Positions 51,601 to 59,017 of a stretch of 64,000 nt of DNA are shown here, piece after piece. The DNA comes from Demequina sp. NBRC 110053 (GTDB taxonomy: Bacteria > Actinomycetota > Actinomycetes > Actinomycetales > Demequinaceae): the NCBI RefSeq assembly GCF_002090095.1, contig NZ_BBRJ01000002.1, positions 372,001 to 436,000 on the forward strand, read 5' to 3'. The first letter of the stretch is position 1. The number at the start of each line of letters is the position of its first letter. The notes under the pieces are model-generated. The model made no database searches. It had not been told where the DNA came from and saw only the letters and a program-made list of their open reading frames with translations. A program made the translations under genes and the position numbers.

Positions 51601-52272
51601 GTGACGACGCTCGGCCTGCTCATCGGCACCTTGCCCCTGGCCCGCACCCAGCGCCACCTCGCCCGCCTGCTCGCGCAGAGCGCACCCGCGGGCACTCACC
51701 TCATCGAGCTGGTCCCTCATGACCTGCCCTACCACGCCCCTTACTCGGACGTTCCCGCCCCCGCTGGCGCGCAGGCGTGGCGCCGCTCGGTCGCCGCGGT
51801 CGACGGCCTCGTCATCCTCACGCCCACGATCGAGCGGTCCGTTCCTGGCGCGCTCAAGAACGCCCTCGACTGGGCGGGCAGCTCGACGCTCGCGGGCATG
51901 CCGACCGCGATCGCTGGCGTGAGCATCGGCGGCCTGCCGCGCTTCGCGCCGTTGCAGCACCTGCGCACGGTGCTGGCCGATCGGAACGCGGCCGTCCGTT
52001 CCCAGCCAGAGACGGTCCTCTTCGCAGCGCCGGAGGCGTTCGACGTCGACGGCACGGCGATCGACCAGGACCTCGTGGCCGAGGCCCGCGACCTGCTGTC
52101 CGCCGCCGCGGGCCTCGCCGCGCATGAGCGTCGCGCCCAGGGCGCACCCGCGTCCGACGCGGCGGACGGCGCCGCCACCGAGGTGCTCGCCGCGATCGCG
52201 GCGGCTGGTCCGGCTCCCGCCAGCCCAGCCTCCGGCGTTCCGGTCGCGCCCGCGGTCACACCCGCGGCCTGA
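51601..52272 (+). CDS. NADPH-dependent FMN reductase-family protein, first paralogue
   Basis: 223 residues, GTG start at 51601. GLLIGTLPLARTQRHLARLLA is the flavodoxin-like start; LVILTPTIERSVPGALKNALDW matches the conserved T-P-E-Y-x-x-S-I-P-G-A-L-K-N-A-I-D-W segment but with ERSV for EYSRSI. LPRFAPLQHLRTVLAD follows. The last 50 residues are an Ala/Pro-rich tail unusual for this family. Similar to the following gene at 52499. Confidence 0.88.
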   Translation: MTTLGLLIGTLPLARTQRHLARLLAQSAPAGTHLIELVPHDLPYHAPYSDVPAPAGAQAWRRSVAAVDGLVILTPTIERSVPGALKNALDWAGSSTLAGMPTAIAGVSIGGLPRFAPLQHLRTVLADRNAAVRSQPETVLFAAPEAFDVDGTAIDQDLVAEARDLLSAAAGLAAHERRAQGAPASDAADGAATEVLAAIAAAGPAPASPASGVPVAPAVTPAA

Positions 52273-52376
52273 CGCGACGACCTGACGCGACGGCCGAACG
52301 CGACAGGCGCGACAGGCGCGACTGGCCCGGCCACGAGCGGGGCGCACGTCCCCGGCGCACGAGCGCGCTCGACCCA

Positions 52377-52390
52377 GCCCGCGCATCGGC
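52377..52390. repeat. Intergenic motif GCCCGCGCATCGGC, copy 5
   Basis: Exact 14-bp copy between the two FMN reductase genes, 110 bases upstream of the second start. The flank AGCCCGCGCATCGGCG matches that of copy 4. Confidence 0.7.
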
Positions 52391-52498
52391 GATCGACAAC
52401 GTCAGCCGTTTGGGAATAGTTGACGTGTCACGTAATGTTGGCACGAGCGTCGTCGCAGTCGACGACGCTCCCCCAACCCCCACCTGTAAGGAATCACC

Positions 52499-53059
52499 AT
52501 GCCCCGCATCGGCATCATCGTCGGCTCCATCGCCGAGGCCTCCATCAACCGCAAGATCGCGCGGATCCTGCCCTCGCTCGCGTCCGACGTCGAGTTCGTG
52601 GACATCGACATCGCGAAGCTGCCGCTGTACGACTACGGCCTCGACGGGGACTGGCCCGCCGTCGCAACCGAGTTCAAGGAGAAGGTCGAGTCCGTCGACG
52701 GCATCATCATCGTCACCCCCGAGTACTCCCGCTCGATCCCCGGTGCCTTGAAGAACGCCATCGACTGGGCGTCGCGCCCGTGGGGTCAGAACTCGTTCAA
52801 CGGCAGGCCCGTGGCCATCATGGGCGCCTCCATCTCGCCCGCGGGAACGGCGATGGCGCAGCAGCACCTGCGCAACATCCTCGCGCACTCCGATGCGCCC
52901 ACCCTCGGCCAGCCCGAGACGTTCTTCCACTACCGCGCGGACGCGTTCGGCGCAGACGGCTCGCTCCAGGACGAGCCGCAGCTCGCGGTGCTGACGAACT
53001 TCGTCGAGGCGGCCGTCGCGCACATCGAGCGCAATGCTCGCGTGGCCGCGCACGCGTAA
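52499..53059 (+). CDS. NADPH-dependent FMN reductase
   Basis: 186 residues. RIGIIVGSIAEASINRKIARIL (flavin phosphate loop), VDGIIIVTPEYSRSIPGALKNAIDWASRPWGQNSFNGRPVAIMGAS and MAQQHLRNILAHSDAPTLGQPETF follow the family order; complete length. Probably reduces flavins or quinones. TAAGGA is 6 nt before the ATG. A palindrome TGACGTGTCA lies in the promoter (52420-52429). Followed by a terminator at 53076-53105. Confidence 0.93.
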   Translation: MPRIGIIVGSIAEASINRKIARILPSLASDVEFVDIDIAKLPLYDYGLDGDWPAVATEFKEKVESVDGIIIVTPEYSRSIPGALKNAIDWASRPWGQNSFNGRPVAIMGASISPAGTAMAQQHLRNILAHSDAPTLGQPETFFHYRADAFGADGSLQDEPQLAVLTNFVEAAVAHIERNARVAAHA

Positions 53060-53075
53060 CTCGCCCCACGCAGCA

Positions 53076-53105
53076 GCGCCCGTCCGGGAACACCCGGGCG
53101 GGCGC
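53076..53105 (+). terminator. GC-rich hairpin terminator after the FMN reductase
   Basis: GCGCCCGTCCGGG, loop AACA, CCCGGGCGGGCGC: 13-bp stem with one G-T pair, ending 18 nt before the photolyase start. T-run absent (CTTGCGTTGG). Confidence 0.65.
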
Positions 53106-53122
53106 CTTGCGTTGGGCCTGGC

Positions 53123-54448
53123 ATGACGCACCTCTGGTGGGCCCGCCGCGACCTCCGGCTCGACGACAACCCTGCACTGCTCGAGGCTCAGTCCGACGGG
53201 CCGGCCGCTGCCGTGTTCGCCTGGACGGAGGCCGTGCACCTCTGGTCCGGCCGACGCCGCGCCCACCTCGCGAGGTCGCTGTGGTCGCTGCGCGACGACA
53301 CCGGCGGCGCGCTCGCCGTCGCACGAGGGCGCGCCGCCGAGGTCGTGCTGGCGGCAGCGCAGGAGGCCGATGCGCGGGTAGTCTGGGCCGCCAAGGAGTT
53401 CAGCCCCGCCGGGGTCGCCGAGCAGCAGGCCGTCTCGGAGGCATTGGAGGGCGACGGGCGGGAGCTGCGGCTTCACGGCTCTCCCTACGCTGTCGCGCCG
53501 GGTCGCGTGCTGAAGTCGGACGGCACGCCGTATCGCGTGTACACGCCGTTCCTGGACGCATGGCGTGGACACGGGTGGCGTGCTCCTGCGGAGCGCGCCG
53601 ACCCTGACGCGTTCGTGTCCCTCGGCAGCCTGGACGACGTGGATCTCGACCAGCGCGCCGCCCACGGGGACTCGGAGGACCCGATCGATCCGCATCACGA
53701 GTTCCGGGAGGAGCGGCTGCGCGCGGCGCTCGAGGACTTCATTGACGGCGACGTCGCCGGCTACGCGCAGGATCGCGACCGCCCCGACCTCGACGCGACC
53801 TCGCACCTGTCGTCGGCGCTGGCATTCGGGCAGGTCCATCCCCGCACGGTCCTGGCCATGCTCGCCCCCCTGCGCTCGGACGGCTCACGCGTGTTTCAGG
53901 CCGAGCTGGCATGGCGCGAGTTCCACGCCGACACCCTGTGGCATGAGCCGCAGGCGCGGCGCGAGTCGCTCACGCCCGTCCTCGCCGAGGACGACTGGGA
54001 GACGGGGCGTGACGCGGATGACGCCTTCGTGGCGTGGCGCGACGGCCGCACCGGCTTCCCGCTGGTGGACGCCGGCATGCGCCAGCTCGCGCAGACCGGC
54101 TGGATGCACAACCGGGTGAGGATGGTCGTCGCGAGCTTCCTGATCAAGGACCTGAGACTGCCGTGGCAGCGCGGCGCCGACCATTTCAGGCGCGCGCTCG
54201 TGGACTACGACCACGCGCAGAACCAGTTGAACTGGCAGTGGGTGGCCGGCACGGGACGCGACGCGGCGCCGTTCTTCCGCATCTTCAATCCGCAGTCGCA
54301 GCTCGAACGCTTCGATCCCGACAGGCGATACGTCCAGCGCTGGATCCCCGAGCTCGACACGCCCGAGTACCCCGAGCCCCTGGTCGACCATCGGGAGGAG
54401 CGCGAGACGACGCTCCGGCTGCACAAGCGGGCGAAAGCCCGCAGGTAG
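53123..54448 (+). CDS. phr: Deoxyribodipyrimidine photolyase
   Basis: 441 residues. LWWARRDLRLDDNPALLEA is the antenna-domain start; ATSHLSSALAFGQVHPR, FQAELAWREFHADTLWHEP, FPLVDAGMRQLAQTGWMHNRVRMVVASFLIKDL and DYDHAQNQLNWQWVAGTGRDAAPFFRIFNP form the FAD and DNA-lesion binding region. Electron-transfer tryptophans are present. Repairs cyclobutane pyrimidine dimers with blue light. The gene has no obvious RBS. Confidence 0.94.
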   Translation: MTHLWWARRDLRLDDNPALLEAQSDGPAAAVFAWTEAVHLWSGRRRAHLARSLWSLRDDTGGALAVARGRAAEVVLAAAQEADARVVWAAKEFSPAGVAEQQAVSEALEGDGRELRLHGSPYAVAPGRVLKSDGTPYRVYTPFLDAWRGHGWRAPAERADPDAFVSLGSLDDVDLDQRAAHGDSEDPIDPHHEFREERLRAALEDFIDGDVAGYAQDRDRPDLDATSHLSSALAFGQVHPRTVLAMLAPLRSDGSRVFQAELAWREFHADTLWHEPQARRESLTPVLAEDDWETGRDADDAFVAWRDGRTGFPLVDAGMRQLAQTGWMHNRVRMVVASFLIKDLRLPWQRGADHFRRALVDYDHAQNQLNWQWVAGTGRDAAPFFRIFNPQSQLERFDPDRRYVQRWIPELDTPEYPEPLVDHREERETTLRLHKRAKARR

Positions 54449-54464
54449 CGGTACGGTCAGGGTC

Positions 54465-54830
54465 ATGGCCAGTGACGAGGTCGACCGGTGGATGAGCCGC
54501 TACGACAATCCCATGCGGGATGTCGTGCAGCGAATCCGCCAGATCATCCTGGCAAGCGACGACCGCATAGGCGAGTGCATCAAATGGGACACGCCCACGT
54601 TCACCTATGAGGGCAACCTCGCGAGCTTCTTCCCCAAGTCGACGCACCATGCGACGCTGATGTTCCATCACGGCGCGCTGATCCCGGGCACGTTCAAGCA
54701 CCTCGAGGGGTCGGGCAAGGAGGGGCGCGTCATGCGCATCGTGTCGATTGCCGAGGCCGAGGAGCGCCGCGACGAGCTCAACGCCATCGTGCAGTCGTGG
54801 ATCGCGTGGCGCGACGCCGCGCGGCCGTGA
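54465..54830 (+). CDS. DUF1801 family protein
   Basis: 121 residues. VDRWMSRYDNPMRDVVQRIRQIILASDDRIGECIKWDTPTFTYEGNLASFFPKSTHHATLMFHHGALIPGTFKHLEG is the DUF1801 (YdhG-like) fold, a small alpha-beta family of unknown function. TACGGT 7 nt before the ATG. It follows the photolyase by 16 nt, so co-transcription is possible, but the leaderless signal suggests its own start. Confidence 0.88.
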   Translation: MASDEVDRWMSRYDNPMRDVVQRIRQIILASDDRIGECIKWDTPTFTYEGNLASFFPKSTHHATLMFHHGALIPGTFKHLEGSGKEGRVMRIVSIAEAEERRDELNAIVQSWIAWRDAARP

Positions 54831-54842
54831 CCCGGCCGACCC

Positions 54843-55793
54843 TCAGGCGGGGAACGCCCCCATCGTCACGAAGTTGACGGGGTCGTCGCCGTGGCGCACC
54901 GCCTCGACCTGCCGCCGCACGAGGTCCACGTAGCGCCTGTCGGTCATCTTGGTGTTGCCTGCGACGTGCGGGACGATGATGCACCCTGGAGCCGACCACA
55001 GCGGATGACCATCCGGCAGCGGCTCGGGGTCGGTGACGTCGAGGGCTGCACGCAGCCGGCCCGACTCGAGCTCGGCCAGCAGGGCGTCCGTGTCCACCAC
55101 CTTGCCGCGGCCGACGTTGACGATCAGGGCGCCATCCGCAAGCGCTTCCAGGAAGCTGGCGTCGACGAGCCCTGCGGTCTGCTCGGTGAGCGGCGTCACG
55201 AGGAAGACGATCTCCGCTGCGGGCAACAGCTCGGGGAGCGCGTCCAGCGCGTGAACCTCGGTGCCGTCGGGCGCCGTGCGCGCGGAGCGCGCGACGCCCA
55301 CCACCTCCGCCTCGCACGCGCGCAGGCGAGCGCCCAGGGCCGAGCCAATCGAGCCGTACCCGATGACCAGGCACCGCCTGTCAGCGAGCGACGGTGAGAA
55401 TCCTCCCGGGTCCCACGTTCCGCGCCGCTGCGCATCCCACAAGCGCGGCAAGCGACGCTGGCTCGCGAGCGCGAGGGCCAGCGCCATCTCGGCTGTCCGG
55501 GAGTCGTGCACGCCTCTCGCATTCGCGAGCTTCTTACCCGCCGGGACGAACGGTGCCGCGTGCTCGTAGCCCGCCGAGGGCAGCTGGATCACCTGCAGCG
55601 TCGGACAGTCGGCCAGGCGGCCGTACGCCTCGCCGCCGTGGATCGAGTGCGGCACGCACGCGATCGTGATGCGCTCCCGCTCGCCGTCGGGAGCAGGACC
55701 CTCGCGCGGATCCCACACGATGACCCGGGCATCCTCTCCCAGGTCTCCCAGCGCATCGGCGATCTTCGGATGAGGAACGGCAACAGTGATCAC
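54843..55793 (-). CDS. D-2-hydroxyacid dehydrogenase
   Basis: 316 residues, GTG start at 55793. NAD-binding domain CLVIGYGSIGSALGARLRACEAEVVGVARS with GxGxxG, catalytic Arg-Glu-His region LIVNVGRGKVVDTDALLAELESGRLRAALDVTDPEPLPDGHPLW and CIIVPHVAGNT. The NADP preference is suggested by the Arg in ARSART. Substrate unknown (glyoxylate/hydroxypyruvate reductase-like). Divergent from the AAA ATPase across 147 nt holding the twin-palindrome element copy B. Confidence 0.92.
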   Translation of the reverse strand: MITVAVPHPKIADALGDLGEDARVIVWDPREGPAPDGERERITIACVPHSIHGGEAYGRLADCPTLQVIQLPSAGYEHAAPFVPAGKKLANARGVHDSRTAEMALALALASQRRLPRLWDAQRRGTWDPGGFSPSLADRRCLVIGYGSIGSALGARLRACEAEVVGVARSARTAPDGTEVHALDALPELLPAAEIVFLVTPLTEQTAGLVDASFLEALADGALIVNVGRGKVVDTDALLAELESGRLRAALDVTDPEPLPDGHPLWSAPGCIIVPHVAGNTKMTDRRYVDLVRRQVEAVRHGDDPVNFVTMGAFPA

Positions 55794-55830
55794 GCCGCCA
55801 GTCTGCCACCGCGCCCCCGCCACCTGCTCG

Positions 55831-55897
55831 TGCGCGAGTTGGGCCCAACTCGCGCATGTAAGACGCTGGGTGCACCAATGGGGCCCCATTCGCCCAA
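55831..55897. repeat. Twin-palindrome intergenic element, copy B
   Basis: A 26-bp perfect palindrome (55831-55856, same AGTTGGGCCCAACT centre as copy A) and AATGGGGCCCCATT (55877-55890), centre spacing 40 bp, followed by the shared CGCCCA. Between the palindromes both copies have TGCAC just before the second one. Confidence 0.8.
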
Positions 55898-55900
55898 TAA

Positions 55901-55933
55901 GAGTATGCGGCGGGACGCATACTCGCGTATACG
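55901..55933 (+). promoter_or_regulatory. Palindromic promoter region of the AAA ATPase gene
   Basis: GAGTATGCG, six bases, CGCATACTC (55901-55924) is a 9-bp inverted repeat; it is followed by CGTATACG (55926-55933), which includes a TATACG hexamer 7 nt from the ATG at 55941. Probably a repressor site over the promoter. Confidence 0.6.
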
Positions 55934-55940
55934 TTGTGCC

Positions 55941-57116
55941 ATGCACCCCAACGCGAACCCGTTCAACCCTGGGGCGGGCAGTCCCCCGCACACGCTCGCT
56001 GGCCGCGACGCCGAGGTCACCGCGATCACGACCGCGATCGAGCGCTCGGAGCTGCAGCGCGGCGCCAACGGCATCGTGCTGCATGGCCTGCGCGGCACCG
56101 GCAAGACCGTCCTGCTCGGCCGCTTCTGCGAGATCGCGAGCGACCGCGGCTGGATCGCGGTGCGGGTCGAGGCCGCGGCCTCCACCAGCGCGACCTTCGC
56201 CGAGCAGCTCGTGACCCGCCTCACCCCCCACATGCTGCGCCTCGACCGCCCGAGCGCCGGCGAGCGCGTCAAGCGGGCCCTGGGCGCCTTCAAGTCGTTC
56301 TCGCTGTCGGTGGGCCTGCAGGACGTCTCGGCGGGCATCGAGGTGGACCCCCGTCACCTGCTCAGCTACGGCACGTCGATCGAGCACTCGCTCCCCGACA
56401 TGCTGCGCACCCTCGCCGAGGCGTGCGCGGAGACCCGCACCGGAGTGCTGATCGCCGTCGACGAGATGCATGACCTCTCCCGCGCGGACCTGCGCGCGCT
56501 GCTCGCAGTGGGCCAGGAGGCCAACGAGTCGCGCGCACCGCTGCTGCTGTGCGGAGCGGGCCTGCCGGCGCTGCCGCGCCTGCTGTCCGAGGCGCGCACC
56601 TACGCCGAGCGCTTCTTCGAGTTCCGCGCGATCACGTGGCTCGACAAGGCTGACGCGCGCCGCGCCTTGGTCGCGCCGGTCGAGGCGCTGGGCGAGTCGT
56701 GGACCCAGGACGGCCTCGAGGTGATCCTCTCGTCGGCGGGCGGCTACCCGTACTTCTTGCAGCACTTCGGCCGCGCCGCGTGGAACGTCGCCGCCTACTC
56801 CCCCATCTCGGCCAACGACGCCGTCGCGGCGCGGCGGCTGGGCTTCGCGGAGCTCGACCAGGGGTTCTTCCACATCCGCTGGGAGCGAGCGACCGGCGCG
56901 GAGAGGTCCTACCTGCGCGCGATGGCGGTCGATGGCGACGGCCCGAGCCGCTCGGGAGACGTCGCGCAGCGCCTCGGCAAGCCCGCCTCCGCGCTCAGCG
57001 CGATCCGTACGCGGCTCATCGACAAGGGCATCGTCTACGCACCGGCTCGCGGGCGCATCGGCTTCACCGTCCCCGGCATGGCGACGTACATCCGTCGCCG
57101 CGACGAGCAGGAGTAG
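55941..57116 (+). CDS. AAA-family ATPase with C-terminal winged helix
   Basis: 391 residues. Walker A VLHGLRGTGKTVLLGRFCE near 47-65, Walker B TGVLIAVDEMHDLSRADLRALL, sensor 1 LLLCGAGLPALPRLL. The C-terminal part (SYLRAMAVDGDGPSRSGDVAQRLGKPASALSAIRTRLIDKGIVYAPARGRIGFTVPG) is a winged helix. It resembles ORC1/CDC6-like AAA_16 proteins that occur singly in actinobacteria. Role unknown: transcriptional control, defence and DNA loading are all conceivable. Confidence 0.82.
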   Translation: MHPNANPFNPGAGSPPHTLAGRDAEVTAITTAIERSELQRGANGIVLHGLRGTGKTVLLGRFCEIASDRGWIAVRVEAAASTSATFAEQLVTRLTPHMLRLDRPSAGERVKRALGAFKSFSLSVGLQDVSAGIEVDPRHLLSYGTSIEHSLPDMLRTLAEACAETRTGVLIAVDEMHDLSRADLRALLAVGQEANESRAPLLLCGAGLPALPRLLSEARTYAERFFEFRAITWLDKADARRALVAPVEALGESWTQDGLEVILSSAGGYPYFLQHFGRAAWNVAAYSPISANDAVAARRLGFAELDQGFFHIRWERATGAERSYLRAMAVDGDGPSRSGDVAQRLGKPASALSAIRTRLIDKGIVYAPARGRIGFTVPGMATYIRRRDEQE

Positions 57117-57128
57117 CACGGTCGCGGC

Positions 57129-57142
57129 GCCGATGCGCGGGC
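57129..57142. repeat. Intergenic motif GCCCGCGCATCGGC, copy 6 (inverted)
   Basis: GCCGATGCGCGGGC, reverse complement of the 14-bp motif, in the 52-nt gap between convergent genes. It is the only copy of the full 14-mer in inverted orientation on this strand. Confidence 0.7.
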
Positions 57143-57168
57143 CGGCTGAGGCGACGGCGCGTGGGCCG

Positions 57169-57819
57169 TCACGACGACGGCAGCACGAAGGACCACCCGC
57201 GGGCGAGAAGCTCGTCGACCACCCGGATCGCTGCATCCACCGTCCCGGCCCTGTCGCCGCCGCCGTCGTGCAGCACCACCAGCGCGCCGGGCACGATGGC
57301 CTCGCGCAGGCGAGCCGCGAGCACGTCAGCGTCCTGCTCGACCCAGTCCTCGATGTGACTCGAGAATCCGAGGGGCTGCATCCCGAGGGACACGGCTACC
57401 TCGCACGTCCGGCCCCACGACGCGTTGGGCGCGCGCCAGTACGGCACGGGATGGTTCTCGCCGAGCACCAAGCGGATCACCCGGAGGTTCTCGATCAGGT
57501 CCGCGCGCACGCGTTCCGGGCTCCAGGCTCCCATGTCATCGAACGACGTCGCATGGTTCGCGATCACGTGACCGTCGCGCGCAATGCGGCGCAGCACCTC
57601 CGCACCACCCGGACGCTGGATCTGGGAACCGACGATGCAGAACACCGCAAGGATGCCCCGCTCGGCGAGCGCGGCGAGCAATCGCTCCGTGTCCTCGCCG
57701 TTCGGACCGTCGTCGAACGTGAGGCAGCACGCCAAGCGGTCCGTGCCCACAGCCGTCAGCGGCTCGGGGCGAGGGTCGGGGTGCCCACCCGAGGTCGCAT
57801 CGTCACCGCCGGGAGTCAT
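57169..57819 (-). CDS. Polysaccharide deacetylase (NodB) family protein, incomplete metal triad
   Basis: 216 residues from ATG 57819 (GGAGG 6 nt upstream). Motif 1 LACCLTFDDGPNGEDTE with catalytic Asp pair; motif 3 PVPYWRAPNASWGRT; motif 4 FSSHIEDWVEQDAD; motif 5 LVVLHDGGGDRAGTV with His. Motif 2 is NHATSFDD: the family has H-[ST]-x-x-H, so the second metal histidine is Phe. No signal peptide was recognised. The enzyme would remove acetyl groups from N-acetyl sugars if active. It lies 23 nt after the LacI stop. Confidence 0.85.
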   Translation of the reverse strand: MTPGGDDATSGGHPDPRPEPLTAVGTDRLACCLTFDDGPNGEDTERLLAALAERGILAVFCIVGSQIQRPGGAEVLRRIARDGHVIANHATSFDDMGAWSPERVRADLIENLRVIRLVLGENHPVPYWRAPNASWGRTCEVAVSLGMQPLGFSSHIEDWVEQDADVLAARLREAIVPGALVVLHDGGGDRAGTVDAAIRVVDELLARGWSFVLPSS

Positions 57820-57841
57820 CGACCCCTCCGAGCGCCCAGGC

Positions 57842-58900
57842 TCACGCACCCACAGCATCCGTGGCCCGCGCCGCCGGCACGGTCACCTGACGCAGGGTCG
57901 CGGGAGGCGGCGCCGAGGTGCCGCGGACGATCAGCTCGGTCGCCATGCGCACGTGATGCTCCCGCTCGACGCCGTTGATGAGGTCGAGCAGCATCGTCAT
58001 CGCGGCGGCACCCATGGCCTGCATGGGCTGGCGCACGGTCGTGAGGGCGGGGCTGGACAGCGCGGCGTCGGGAACGTCGTCGAACCCCACCACCGAGAGG
58101 TCCTCTGGCACGCGCAGGCCGTACTCGTGCGCGACCTCGACGGCACGGATGGCGGTGACATCGTTCGCCGCGAAGATCGCGGTGGGCCGGTCGGGCATCG
58201 CGAGCAGCTCTCGAGCGACGGCCGATGCGCGGTCGGGCTGGTAGCGCGTCTCGCGGACGAGCGCCTGGTCGACGGGGATGCCGGCCTCTGCCATGGCGTT
58301 GCGGAAGCCCGCTTCGCGCAGGTGGGCCGAGTCGAGCTCGGAGCGCCCGCCCAGGAAGGCGATTCGCGTGTGCCCCAGGGAGATCAGGTGGTCCGTCGCC
58401 TGCTCCGCGCCGGTGAAGCTGTCCGCATCGATGGTCGGCAGGCGGTTGGGTCCGTAGTGCGGGTCGACCGCGACCACCGGCACCACGGTGCGCGCGTCCA
58501 GCACGGTCGGGGTGACAATCACGGCGCCCGCGATGAGCGTCCCGCCCAGACGGGCGAGCGAGCGACGCTCCCACCCATGGACCTCGCCCCCCGAATGCGC
58601 GAGCAGCTCGTAGCCCGAGCCCTCCGCCGCCGCGGCTGCGCCCTTGATGAGCTCCGCGCTGAACGGCTCGAAGCTCGCGACCAGGATGCCCAGGACGTTG
58701 GTCTGCTGCATGCGCAGGCTCGAGGCGCTGAGATTGCCGGCGTAGCCGAGCTCGTCGATCACGCCCTGAACCAGCTCGACGGTCTCCTTGGCGACGCCGT
58801 AACGGCCGTTGACGACCTTGGAGACGGTGGCAACGGAGACGCCCGCCTTCGCGGCGACGTCGGCCATCTTCACCCTTGGAGCTGGTTCCATGACCGCCAT
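57842..58900 (-). CDS. LacI-family transcriptional regulator
   Basis: 352 residues if started at ATG 58900; the frame is open to 58951, but that start lies inside the operator region. HTH VKMADVAAKAGVSVATVSKVVNGRYGVAKETVELVQGVIDELGY; sugar-binding domain with NVLGILVASFEPFSAELIKGA, FTGAEQATDHLISLGHTRIAFLGG and TAIFAANDVTAIRAVEVAHEYGLRVPEDLSVVGFDDVP. Its divergent neighbour is a sugar ABC operon, so it should repress that operon and be released by a sugar ligand (probably a beta-glucoside or cellobiose). Confidence 0.93.
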   Translation of the reverse strand: MAVMEPAPRVKMADVAAKAGVSVATVSKVVNGRYGVAKETVELVQGVIDELGYAGNLSASSLRMQQTNVLGILVASFEPFSAELIKGAAAAAEGSGYELLAHSGGEVHGWERRSLARLGGTLIAGAVIVTPTVLDARTVVPVVAVDPHYGPNRLPTIDADSFTGAEQATDHLISLGHTRIAFLGGRSELDSAHLREAGFRNAMAEAGIPVDQALVRETRYQPDRASAVARELLAMPDRPTAIFAANDVTAIRAVEVAHEYGLRVPEDLSVVGFDDVPDAALSSPALTTVRQPMQAMGAAAMTMLLDLINGVEREHHVRMATELIVRGTSAPPPATLRQVTVPAARATDAVGA

Positions 58901-58923
58901 AGTACAGTCGCTCGGGGGTGTGA

Positions 58924-58974
58924 CGAAATCGTTATCGAAATCGTTTGACACTCCGTCGGAGCCGCTGACAGACT
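58924..58974 (+). promoter_or_regulatory. Double LacI operator and promoter of the sugar ABC operon
   Basis: Two copies of CGAAATCGTT, at 58924-58933 and 58936-58945, 12 bp apart; each contains the LacI-type central CG (GAAATCGTTATC, GAAATCGTTTGA). TTGACA (58945-58950), an 18-bp spacer and CAGACT (58969-58974) form the promoter, and the second operator touches the -35. Repression by the divergent LacI protein is likely. Confidence 0.72.
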
Positions 58975-59017
58975 GCCCGTGTTCGGCTGGTCAACGAGGA
59001 CTGAAAGGACCCAGAAC

